Of a DNA stretch of 8,058 nucleotides, positions 1 to 4,472 are shown in pieces. The number at the start of each line of letters is the position of its first letter. The first letter of the stretch is position 1. The notes under the pieces were generated by a model. It had not been told where the DNA came from, made no database searches, and worked only from the letters and a program-made list of their open reading frames with translations. The translations under genes and the position numbers were made by a program. The stretch is from Phycisphaerales bacterium. Its GTDB lineage: Bacteria > Planctomycetota > Phycisphaerae > Phycisphaerales > UBA1924. The stretch is from the NCBI GenBank assembly GCA_026982035.1, contig JALSHW010000314.1, forward strand, positions 1-8,058. Direction: 5' to 3'.

Positions 1-1
1 C

Positions 2-33
2 CAATCCCCCTCGGTTGCCCCTCAATCCCCCTC
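2..33. repeat. 11-bp direct repeat at the window edge
   Basis: The 11-mer CAATCCCCCTC occurs at 2-12 and again at 23-33, a 21-bp period. The second copy overlaps the last codon and stop of the displaced MauE frame (TGA complement at 22-24). Read on the minus strand the unit is GAGGGGGATTG, so the copy at 2-12 could serve as a purine-rich ribosome-binding region for a next gene beyond the window. A 10-base version also lies at 2858-2867. It may be chance in C-rich sequence. Confidence 0.35.
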
Positions 34-141
34 ATCAACTCCAGCCGCCGCCTTCCTCCCCATCAATGATGGCAAGCACGCCACTGAAAGCAACGCATTG
101 CGGCCAATACTCAACGGAATCGAAGAATCCCACTGCCCAAG
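22..141 (-). pseudogene. displaced C-terminal coding segment of the MauE-like gene
   Basis: If one copy of the 14-bp tandem repeat at 142-169 is removed, the MauE-like frame continues past the Cys-Gly-Cys motif as Leu-Gly-Gln-Trp-Asp, then Ser-Ile-Pro-Leu-Ser-Ile-Gly-Arg-Asn-Ala-Leu-Leu. A short hydrophobic stretch and a charged tail follow, ending at a TGA (complement of 22-24). The restored protein would be 155 residues, and this tail supplies the expected last membrane helix (about residues 129-142 of the restored protein). The segment has no stop in this frame and reads like real membrane-protein sequence, so it is the original end of the gene, now out of frame. As read in this window it would not be translated from the upstream start. 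Confidence 0.7.
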
Positions 142-503
142 ACACCCACACTCAGACACCCACACTCAGGCGTCTTCCCCCGAATCTGCAAAAACACCAA
201 ATACGCCGTCAATACAAACAATAACAACACCGCAACCGACGCCCATTGCTTCACCGCTCGATGCGACAACAACCCCATCCCAACAACAACCTCAACCCCA
301 AGCACCACCACCGCAACCAAACCAACCAGCGACCCAGGCACCAACCCACCCCGCTCAATCGCAGATGCAAACGCCGCCACCCCACTCTCAAGCCCATGCT
401 GCGTCGTCGTCACATTCGTAAGTTTCATCACCACGGCAAACAAAAAAAATCCACCCACCCCAATCCGCAACAACCCAGGCATCGCTCGCCACACACCGCC
501 CAT
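111..503 (-). CDS. MauE/DoxX-like redox-associated membrane protein, frame-shifted near its end
   Basis: Membrane protein of the MauE/DoxX type. MauE-family proteins are linked to thiol/disulfide handling outside the cytoplasm, and MauE itself is needed to make the disulfide-rich methylamine dehydrogenase small subunit. The start at 503 is chosen because its ATG overlaps the TAA of the upstream gene by one base (TAATG) and AAGAGGG lies upstream; a longer ORF to 575 is possible but overlaps the neighbour. As read it is 130 residues. Hydrophobic segments lie near 10-28, 58-78 and 84-107, followed by the diagnostic Pro-Glu-Cys-Gly-Cys-Leu at 112-117. Immediately after the cysteines a 14-bp duplication shifts the frame, so the protein ends in an unrelated tail (Ser-Val-Gly-Val-Leu-Gly-Ser-Gly) and lacks its fourth helix. 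It could be inactivated, reversibly switched, or a sequencing artefact. Family call from the motif and topology is good; substrate unknown. Confidence 0.65.
   Translation of the reverse strand: MGGVWRAMPGLLRIGVGGFFLFAVVMKLTNVTTTQHGLESGVAAFASAIERGGLVPGSLVGLVAVVVLGVEVVVGMGLLSHRAVKQWASVAVLLLFVLTAYLVFLQIRGKTPECGCLSVGVLGSGILRFR
142..169. repeat. perfect 14-bp tandem duplication inside the MauE-like gene
   Basis: The unit ACACCCACACTCAG is present at 142-155 and 156-169 with no mismatch. The 14-base period extends one base further left to 141. Fourteen is not a multiple of three, so the second copy moves the minus-strand reading frame. Each copy encodes the Glu-Cys-Gly-Cys motif in one of two frames: the first in the frame that enters from upstream, the second in the frame that continues to 22. 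This is direct sequence observation. Confidence 0.95.
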
Positions 504-1495
504 TACGCCACCCTCTTCCGCAATACCCAAACAGATCCAACCACAACAACCCCAAGCACTGACAACAAAATCCACCGATTCCGCTTCGGCTTCCCCTTCC
601 CAAACGCCGCCAAATACTCCTCAGCCATCTCATCCTGGTTGTACAACAAAGTCCCATCCGAGTCGTACACATTTGAGGTCTTAAAATCCCGCCGCGCATA
701 CTCCCCGTTGGAATCAACAAACTGCAACGCTTCAGCAACATGCCCCGGATCGCGGTCAAATTTCAATGCAAAATGTGCTTCCGTGTTGATCGCATGCTGA
801 CCATTCTGATCTGCAGGCCGCTTATAAGTCTGAACCATCCTTGTAGGCAACAACGGATCATCTCCCTCCCCATACCCCGAATACACCCACCGACCAACCA
901 AAACCGCCTTGTCACCATCCTCCCCCCACACAACCTCACGAATCAATCCGTCTTGGTCAAATACAATCCGGGCCAGTACATCCTTGATCTTCAGCGTTTT
1001 TGATCCAAGCTCGTTCGGCTCGAAAGTCCCCCTCTCAATCAATGTCCCAATCACAGGCCAAACACACATCAACACTGGAAGTTTTTCTCCAAGAATCAAC
1101 GGCTTCGACAAACGCACATCGTCATACATCCCCGCAGGATCAAAAGATGCTGCAGAAATCATTTTCAAATCTCCGTCGTAGTACACAAAATGAGCCGGAA
1201 TAGAATCCCACTCCCCTTCAACATCTCGATGTTCGCGGTAAATTCGCCCATACATCTCCTTGTCATATTGCCTGTGTGAATACGCCCCATCTTCTGCGAC
1301 GGCATACACAAACACAGTGTCCGTATGCGCATCTTGTGCATGCATAACCACGCTACCAATTTGCGAATACTTCACCTGCAAAGACTCGACAAACTCTTGC
1401 CCATCTTGGCCAAACACAGCGTGTGTACAGAAAAACACCACGCAAACAATGAAACCAAGACAATACAATTGTACCCGAAACGCAAAATTGTTCAT
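503..1495 (-). CDS. secreted/membrane-anchored protein of unknown function (330 aa)
   Basis: I do not recognise a named family. The start at 1495 gives a clear signal peptide: a short N-region (Met-Asn-Asn-Phe-Ala-Phe-Arg) and a hydrophobic core, with likely cleavage around Val-Phe-Gly-Gln near residue 29. A longer ORF adds 11 residues with no signal character and overlaps the upstream gene. The middle is soluble, rich in Asp, Tyr and Val, and alternates like beta strands, loosely resembling LolA-like outer-membrane-lipoprotein carriers; that comparison is weak. The C-terminus has a basic stretch (Lys-Gly-Lys-Pro-Lys-Arg-Asn-Arg, ~300-307), an 18-residue hydrophobic segment and Arg-Lys-Arg, so it should be a single membrane anchor with the bulk outside the cytoplasm. 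It begins 4 nt after the upstream stop and has no clear ribosome-binding site, so translation is probably coupled. Its TAA overlaps the next ATG. Confidence 0.75.
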   Translation of the reverse strand: MNNFAFRVQLYCLGFIVCVVFFCTHAVFGQDGQEFVESLQVKYSQIGSVVMHAQDAHTDTVFVYAVAEDGAYSHRQYDKEMYGRIYREHRDVEGEWDSIPAHFVYYDGDLKMISAASFDPAGMYDDVRLSKPLILGEKLPVLMCVWPVIGTLIERGTFEPNELGSKTLKIKDVLARIVFDQDGLIREVVWGEDGDKAVLVGRWVYSGYGEGDDPLLPTRMVQTYKRPADQNGQHAINTEAHFALKFDRDPGHVAEALQFVDSNGEYARRDFKTSNVYDSDGTLLYNQDEMAEEYLAAFGKGKPKRNRWILLSVLGVVVVGSVWVLRKRVA

Positions 1496-1499
1496 GAGA

Positions 1500-1859
1500 T
1501 TATGCCGGTGGCCCAGACAAACAACCACCCGAACATGTTTGATTGGGCACCTGTACAGTCATGGTGGTGCCCAACATCCTCGTCCCCCCGGTACAGTTGG
1601 GGGCTGTTCCAGTGCCATTGATAAACTCAGTACACGGACGCGTTACAGTGAACGGGTCGCTCACTTTACTATGACTACGCCCGTTTAGGCAGCGAAATCC
1701 TTTTGGGCAAACAGTATAGCTTACGCAGTTTTGAGTCGCACTTACCACTTCTGTGCCAAGCGATCCGTATTTAAAACAAACCCCGGTCTGAGCAATCGCA
1801 ATCGAAACCGCCGCCGCAGCACAAGTAAACCCACACAACACAACTATTCGATTCCGCAT
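1500..1859 (-). CDS. small secreted cysteine-rich protein (119 aa, eight mature cysteines)
   Basis: No family recognised. The start at 1859 is preferred over an in-frame ATG at 1877 because AAGGAG sits 9 nt upstream of it and the signal peptide then begins Met-Arg-Asn-Arg. Residues 1-23 form a signal peptide ending Ala-Ile-Ala before Gln. The mature part carries eight cysteines at about 28, 45, 51, 57, 76, 89, 109 and 113, an even number that suggests up to four disulfides, and is rich in Thr, Gly, Asn and Ser. It is the first gene of the operon and is followed after 4 nt by the anchored protein and then by the MauE-like gene. An extracytoplasmic disulfide-bonded product next to a MauE-type protein suggests a client and its redox helper, but this is inference. 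Confidence 0.75.
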   Translation of the reverse strand: MRNRIVVLCGFTCAAAAVSIAIAQTGVCFKYGSLGTEVVSATQNCVSYTVCPKGFRCLNGRSHSKVSDPFTVTRPCTEFINGTGTAPNCTGGTRMLGTTMTVQVPNQTCSGGCLSGPPA

Positions 1860-1904
1860 AGCAAAGTTCTCCTTCATGCTTCGTTTCAATCCATCAACCA
1901 CTTC

Positions 1905-1931
1905 AATCTACCCCCCCCATCACATTGTCAA
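1905..1931 (-). promoter_or_regulatory. sigma70-type promoter with a G8 tract in the spacer
   Basis: On the minus strand an exact TTGACA (complement of 1926-1931) is followed by ATGTGAT, eight consecutive G (complement of 1911-1918) and TAGATT (complement of 1905-1910, 4 of 6 to TATAAT). The spacer is 15 bp, shorter than the optimal 17. Transcription would start near 1898, giving a leader of about 40 nt before the ATG at 1859. The -10 is imperfect, so the call is moderate. Confidence 0.5.
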
Positions 1932-1980
1932 GTTATAAATATTTTTCTTTCTATTTTTTACATAATTGCCGATAGCCACC

Positions 1981-2009
1981 TTGTATCAATACCACGCATT
2001 TGTTATAAT
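1981..2009 (+). promoter_or_regulatory. extended -10 promoter for the prepilin-like gene
   Basis: TATAAT at 2004-2009 is perfect and is preceded by TG one base upstream (2001-2002), forming an extended -10. A partial -35 (TTGTAT, 1981-1986) lies at 17-bp spacing. Transcription would begin about 2016, leaving a very short leader, with the ribosome-binding AAAGG at 2017-2021 and the ATG at 2029. Confidence 0.6.
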
Positions 2010-2028
2010 GCGATCGAAAGGCTCCTCA

Positions 2029-2841
2029 ATGCCTCGCAAAGCATTCACACTTCTCGAACTCCTCGCCGTCATCGCGATCGTTGCACTCCTCATCGCCATC
2101 CTCCTGCCCGTCCTTTCTTCAGTTAAACAAACCAGCAAAGAACTCCTCTGCCTCACCCGCATCCGCAACGCCAGCTTCGCAATCACCCAATACGCCGACC
2201 AAAACCGTGGCTTTGTACCTTTCGCAGGATACAACATCAACACCATCACCAACCCCGCCAACGAATCCATCCGCGTCGGCAACACCAACGGCTTCGCCCA
2301 CTCCCAATGGGTCAACATCATGCCAGAATACTGGACCGCAGACCTCTGGCCAGAATCCATGATGTGCCCAGACCAACCCCCCTACGACCCAACCCTCACC
2401 AGACAATGGCCCGACATCGACCTCCTCACCGACGGCTTCCGAAGACAACCACTCTTCGACCTCTCCGGCGCCTTCCACATCGCACCAAAATCTCTCCCAC
2501 AAAACGCAACATACGAAAACCTCATCGTCCAACCCCAAAGACTCCACAATGTCGCCTTCCCCTCAACAAAAGTACTCCTCTACGAATTCTTCGGATTCTG
2601 CGTTGAAACAAGCCCCGAAGTCCGCTTCTGGCAATCCGCCGCACAAACCCAACTCTTCGCCACCTCCACCATCGCCGTCGACGGCTCCGCCTTCCGCTAC
2701 GCCACACGAAACGCACTCGAACCCGCATTCGGCTCCGGCCTAGACCTCACCATGCACGGCATCCAAGGCCGAGACATCGACCGCACCCACATCAACCAAG
2801 ACGCCCTCAACCGCCTCCATTACACAACTTGGAATGAATAA
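2029..2841 (+). CDS. type II secretion/pilin-like protein with prepilin N-terminal motif (270 aa)
   Basis: Prepilin-like protein predicted to be processed by a prepilin peptidase and assembled in, or anchored at, the inner membrane. The start at 2029 follows AAAGG by 7 nt and gives Met-Pro-Arg-Lys-Ala-Phe-Thr-Leu-Leu-Glu; cleavage is expected after Ala5. The conserved Glu is at +5 (residue 10), followed by a hydrophobic helix to about residue 29. Ala in place of the usual Gly before Phe is common in planctomycete homologues (known of the family). After the helix the pattern Leu-Cys-Leu-Thr-Arg-Ile-Arg-Asn, Tyr-Ala-Asp-Gln-Asn-Arg-Gly, then a globular region with Pro- and Trp-rich loops, resembles the many stand-alone pseudopilin-like proteins of this phylum rather than a core GspG. 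An upstream in-frame ATG at 1966 would add 21 residues and break the short leader. The coding strand is strongly C-rich. Confidence 0.85.
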   Translation: MPRKAFTLLELLAVIAIVALLIAILLPVLSSVKQTSKELLCLTRIRNASFAITQYADQNRGFVPFAGYNINTITNPANESIRVGNTNGFAHSQWVNIMPEYWTADLWPESMMCPDQPPYDPTLTRQWPDIDLLTDGFRRQPLFDLSGAFHIAPKSLPQNATYENLIVQPQRLHNVAFPSTKVLLYEFFGFCVETSPEVRFWQSAAQTQLFATSTIAVDGSAFRYATRNALEPAFGSGLDLTMHGIQGRDIDRTHINQDALNRLHYTTWNE

Positions 2842-2853
2842 TTTCATTTTTTT
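2833..2853 (+). terminator. weak intrinsic terminator-like hairpin at the prepilin stop codon
   Basis: AATGAA (2833-2838) pairs with TTCATT (2843-2848) around a 4-nt loop that contains most of the TAA stop, and a run of seven T (2847-2853) overlaps the end of the stem and continues past it. The stem is short and AU-rich, so termination may be inefficient; a C-rich stretch follows. Confidence 0.35.
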
Positions 2854-2930
2854 CCCCCAATCCCCCTACAAATTCCCCCCACCACCCAAACACCCCCTCA
2901 TTTTCCCCTTCCAATTCCCTCCAAAATGTG

Positions 2931-2936
2931 CATAAT
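2931..2936 (+). promoter_or_regulatory. possible -10 for the CBS-domain gene
   Basis: CATAAT (5 of 6 to TATAAT) lies in the only AT-rich patch of a pyrimidine-rich intergenic region. No good -35 is found at 16-17 bp. If used, the leader would be roughly 90 nt and would contain the hairpin described at 2971-3015. Confidence 0.25.
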
Positions 2937-2970
2937 AAAACATGGCACCAATACGCCAGGCCACCCGCAC

Positions 2971-3015
2971 CCCCCCAACCCGTGGCCAACACAACACCTT
3001 CTTCACTTTGGGGGG
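2971..3015 (+). promoter_or_regulatory. leader hairpin just upstream of the CBS-gene ribosome-binding site
   Basis: CCCCCCAA (2971-2978) is perfectly complementary to TTGGGGGG (3008-3015), with a loop of 29 nt. The right arm ends 3 nt before the AAAGGA ribosome-binding sequence (3019-3024). In an mRNA starting near 2943 this stem could affect ribosome access. It may also be a by-product of C-rich composition. Confidence 0.4.
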
Positions 3016-3031
3016 TCGAAAGGAATCGATC

Positions 3032-3514
3032 ATGCAGACCGTCGCACAACTCCTCATAAACAAAAAAAACTGGTCCCAAGGCGATCATGGCCACCACCGA
3101 GTCGAACACATCCTCACCATCACCCAAACCGACACCGTCCTCGACGCCGCCAAACTCATGAACCAACACCGCATCGGCTCACTCATCGTCACCGACACAT
3201 TCAACAACATCACAGGCATCATCACCGAACGAGACATCCTCACCCGCATCGTCACCGCACAACTCGACCCAGCAACAACCCAAGTCTCCAAAGCCATGAC
3301 CAAAGATGTCATCTCCTGCACCCCCGAAACAACCCTCACCGAAGCCCGCCACCTCATGACCGATTGCAAAATCCGCCACATCCCCGTCACCGACTCCAAA
3401 GACGGCAACGAACAACTCCTCGGCATGATCTCCATCGGAGACCTCAACGCCGCCAACAACCAAAACCTCACCATCGAAGTCAAAACCATGCGCCAATACA
3501 TCACCACCAACTAA
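3032..3514 (+). CDS. CBS-domain pair protein (160 aa)
   Basis: Stand-alone protein made of two CBS domains, a fold that binds adenine nucleotides and acts as a regulatory module; the target is unknown. The start at 3032 follows AAAGGA by 7 nt and yields Met-Gln-Thr-Val-Ala-Gln-Leu-Leu; the longer ORF from 2942 would add 30 low-complexity residues translated from the leader hairpin. CBS1 spans about 24-76 and contains His-Arg-Ile-Gly-Ser-Leu-Ile-Val (46-53) and Gly-Ile-Ile-Thr-Glu-Arg-Asp-Ile-Leu (62-70). CBS2 spans about 86-142, with Lys-Ile-Arg-His-Ile-Pro-Val (113-119) and Gly-Met-Ile-Ser-Ile-Gly-Asp-Leu (131-138). The Val-Ser-Lys-Ala-Met-Thr linker is typical. A His-rich patch (His-Gly-His-His, 19-22) precedes CBS1. 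No membrane, kinase or channel domain is attached. The coding strand is very C-rich. The stop TAA is the second to fourth base of a 24-bp direct repeat. Confidence 0.88.
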   Translation: MQTVAQLLINKKNWSQGDHGHHRVEHILTITQTDTVLDAAKLMNQHRIGSLIVTDTFNNITGIITERDILTRIVTAQLDPATTQVSKAMTKDVISCTPETTLTEARHLMTDCKIRHIPVTDSKDGNEQLLGMISIGDLNAANNQNLTIEVKTMRQYITTN

Positions 3515-3696
3515 GCCGTACCTGACGACTCCAAGTGTTCTTCTCTGGGTGCCCCGATGGTGGGCTTTGCCACCTTCGGGTCTTTGACCGTCAGATGTTT
3601 TTTGTACCACCAAGACCCGCAGGTGGATAAGAATCCACCAGCGGGGCACCCTTCAGAGCCGTCAGACACGACCTAAGCCGTACCCGACGACTCCAA
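3511..3696. repeat. 24-bp direct repeats flanking the palindromic element
   Basis: Bases 3511-3534 and 3673-3696 match at 23 of 24 positions (T at 3523, C at 3685), starting CTAAGCCGTACC and ending GACGACTCCAA. The period is 162 bp. The left copy contains the CBS-gene stop codon; the right copy lies in non-coding sequence. A shorter related piece (ACACGACCTA) occurs at 3666-3675 and 3744-3753, at the end of the FmdB-like gene. The long inverted repeat lies wholly between the two 24-bp copies. Confidence 0.85.
3541..3658. repeat. long imperfect inverted repeat with nested palindromes
   Basis: The left arm (3547-3584) and right arm (3612-3651) are inverted copies around a 27-nt spacer. From the outside in they share GGGTGCCCCG, one mismatch, TGGTGG, an internal region that differs in sequence and length (6 against 8 nt), CCACCT, one mismatch, and CGGGTCTT. 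That is 30 paired bases. Each arm also contains its own small hairpin: GGTGG-GCTTTG-CCACC on the left and GGTGGA-TAAGAA-TCCACC on the right. The element could therefore fold as one long stem or as a branched structure with side hairpins. A T6 run lies in the apical spacer (3598-3603). It sits between convergent genes and could act as a bidirectional terminator. It could also be a REP- or MITE-like dispersed element or a structured RNA. The fold is seen in the sequence; the role is not. Confidence 0.8.
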
Positions 3697-3715
3697 AATA
3701 TCAATCTGCAAATGG

Positions 3716-3729
3716 CCCGGATCGCCGGG
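3716..3729. other. short GC hairpin downstream of the FmdB-like gene
   Basis: CCCGG (3716-3720) and CCGGG (3725-3729) form a 5-bp stem with an ATCG loop. Read on the minus strand it follows the FmdB-like stop by about 20 nt but has no U-tract, so it is at best a minor stability or Rho-type end element. Confidence 0.3.
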
Positions 3730-3750
3730 AACCAAACCATCAAACACGAC

Positions 3751-4050
3751 CTAGTCGTCGAGGGAAATGGATTTTGGGCCTTCTTTGCCAGCGACGCGCT
3801 CCATGTAGCCGTCGCCTCTTTTTTCGTATTTGGTGAAGCCAAGACGGTCGAGGTTTTCGTTGGAAAGTTGGGACTTACCCTTGATGTCAGACCATTTGCC
3901 AGCGATGTTTGGGGGCTGAATGACGCGTTCGACGGGTTTGCCTTCGTGTTCAGTGAGGGCGTCTTCGGACATTTGTTGGATGATTTCAAAAGTGGGCTCG
4001 CCGGTGGGTTCGCCATTTTCTTTGAGGTATTGGTAGACATAGATGGGCAT
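3751..4050 (-). CDS. FmdB-like small protein lacking zinc-ribbon cysteines (99 aa)
   Basis: The protein begins Met-Pro-Ile-Tyr-Val-Tyr and continues with Phe-Glu-Ile-Ile-Gln-Gln-Met-Ser and Pro-Val-Glu-Arg-Val-Ile, the framework of FmdB/zinc-ribbon regulatory proteins. Those normally carry Cys-x2-Cys-Gly after the Tyr-x-Tyr motif and a second Cys-Pro-x-Cys-Gly before the Val-x-Arg motif. Here the expected positions hold Tyr8 and Glu11, and the second knuckle is replaced by Thr-Glu-His-Glu-Gly-Lys; there is no cysteine at all. The C-terminal part (Gly-Lys-Ser-Gln-Leu-Ser-Asn-Glu, then Tyr-Glu-Lys-Arg-Gly-Asp-Gly-Tyr) is charged and soluble. The start at 4050 fits the family N-terminus; GAAAG upstream is a weak ribosome-binding site. 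It is last in the minus-strand operon, 53 bp after the preceding gene. Function unknown; it probably does not bind zinc in the usual way. Confidence 0.72.
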   Translation of the reverse strand: MPIYVYQYLKENGEPTGEPTFEIIQQMSEDALTEHEGKPVERVIQPPNIAGKWSDIKGKSQLSNENLDRLGFTKYEKRGDGYMERVAGKEGPKSISLDD

Positions 4051-4103
4051 GGTGTTGCTTTCGGTTATTTTCTGGCGAGTCTTTAACTTGAGGGGGAGGG
4101 GGG

Positions 4104-4439
4104 TTAGCCGAAGATTTGTCCTGAGTCGGTGTCTTGCATCTTCCATCCGGTGGCTTTGCAGATTTTTTGGAGCACTGGCCAAGCGAAGTCGGTGTTGTAG
4201 ACAACGACCATGGCCTGGTTGATGGTATCGTGCCCCTGTGCGTATTCAACGGTGTATCCAGGACCGTGGAGAACCATGGTGCCAACTGCACTGCGTTGGG
4301 AGCCGTCGGGGAGAGTATTAAAGCTTGCGAGCTCTTTGCAGAGTTCTTTGGGAGTACCTAAGGGAAAATTCCCGGCGACAGGATCGTCGGTGTCTTTGGG
4401 CTTGATGAAGACGAGGATTCGTTTTTTTGATTTGGCCAT
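4104..4439 (-). CDS. hypothetical protein (111 aa)
   Basis: I do not recognise a family. The protein is soluble, with a basic start (Met-Ala-Lys-Ser-Lys-Lys-Arg) leading into a beta-like strand Ile-Leu-Val-Phe-Ile. The middle contains Gly-Thr-Met-Val-Leu-His-Gly-Pro-Gly-Tyr-Thr-Val-Glu-Tyr. The C-terminal half has Asp-Thr-Ile-Asn-Gln-Ala-Met-Val-Val-Val-Tyr and Phe-Ala-Trp-Pro-Val-Leu-Gln-Lys-Ile-Cys-Lys. It ends Thr-Gly-Trp-Lys-Met-Gln-Asp-Thr-Asp-Ser-Gly. The Trp-Pro-Val-Leu and Gly-Trp-Lys-Met pieces look conserved-domain-like, and there is no signal peptide or membrane segment. It lies 33 bp after the response-regulator gene and before the FmdB-like gene, in the same direction, with no strong ribosome-binding site. 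Codon use and strand composition match its neighbours. Confidence 0.75.
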   Translation of the reverse strand: MAKSKKRILVFIKPKDTDDPVAGNFPLGTPKELCKELASFNTLPDGSQRSAVGTMVLHGPGYTVEYAQGHDTINQAMVVVYNTDFAWPVLQKICKATGWKMQDTDSGQIFG

Positions 4440-4472
4440 GGCTTGGAATTGTAGGTTAGATCGGGCTGTGGT

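Larger units (their letters stand above)
1860..2028. other. divergent intergenic promoter region
   Basis: These 169 bases separate the minus-strand operon from the plus-strand prepilin gene. They hold an AT-rich block (about 1928-1970), an exact TTGACA on the minus strand, an extended -10 TGTTATAAT on the plus strand, and a homopolymer of eight C on the plus strand at 1911-1918. No RNA gene or conserved operator is evident. Confidence 0.7.

Noticed and set aside
98..421. Plus-strand Pro/Gln/Thr-rich ORF
   Set aside because: It is the antisense of the MauE-like gene; its low complexity comes from reading hydrophobic G/T-rich codons backwards, and it lacks a ribosome-binding site.
246..800. 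Plus-strand His/Arg/Asn-rich ORF of 184 codons
   Set aside because: It crosses the antisense of two well-supported minus-strand genes and has no domain or motif.
1911..1918. C8/G8 run as a sequencing artefact
   Set aside because: It cannot be excluded, but it lies between well-formed promoter hexamers and breaks no reading frame, so it is reported as a finding and not dismissed.
2119..2547. Minus-strand Val/Gly/Glu-rich ORF
   Set aside because: It is a shadow of the prepilin-like gene, produced by its extreme C-ending codon use.
3179..3649. Minus-strand ORF of 156 codons spanning the palindrome and the CBS gene
   Set aside because: It is antisense to the CBS gene over most of its length, and its N-terminal part is translated from the inverted repeat; no family pattern.
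3541..3658. Palindromic element as a tRNA, SRP RNA, 6S RNA or integron attC site
   Set aside because: No CCA end, anticodon arm or T-loop, no SRP tetraloop core and no GTTRRRY/RYYYAAC ends are present; the fold does not fit these classes.
3511..3696. CRISPR array or IS target-site duplication
   Set aside because: There are only two copies of the 24-mer, with a 138-bp structured interval instead of spacers; 24 bp is too long for a typical target-site duplication and no transposase is present.
3712..4086. Plus-strand ORF rich in Phe, Val, Asp and Gly (124 codons)
   Set aside because: It looks protein-like but is the exact antisense of the FmdB-like gene, whose family N-terminus decides the strand.
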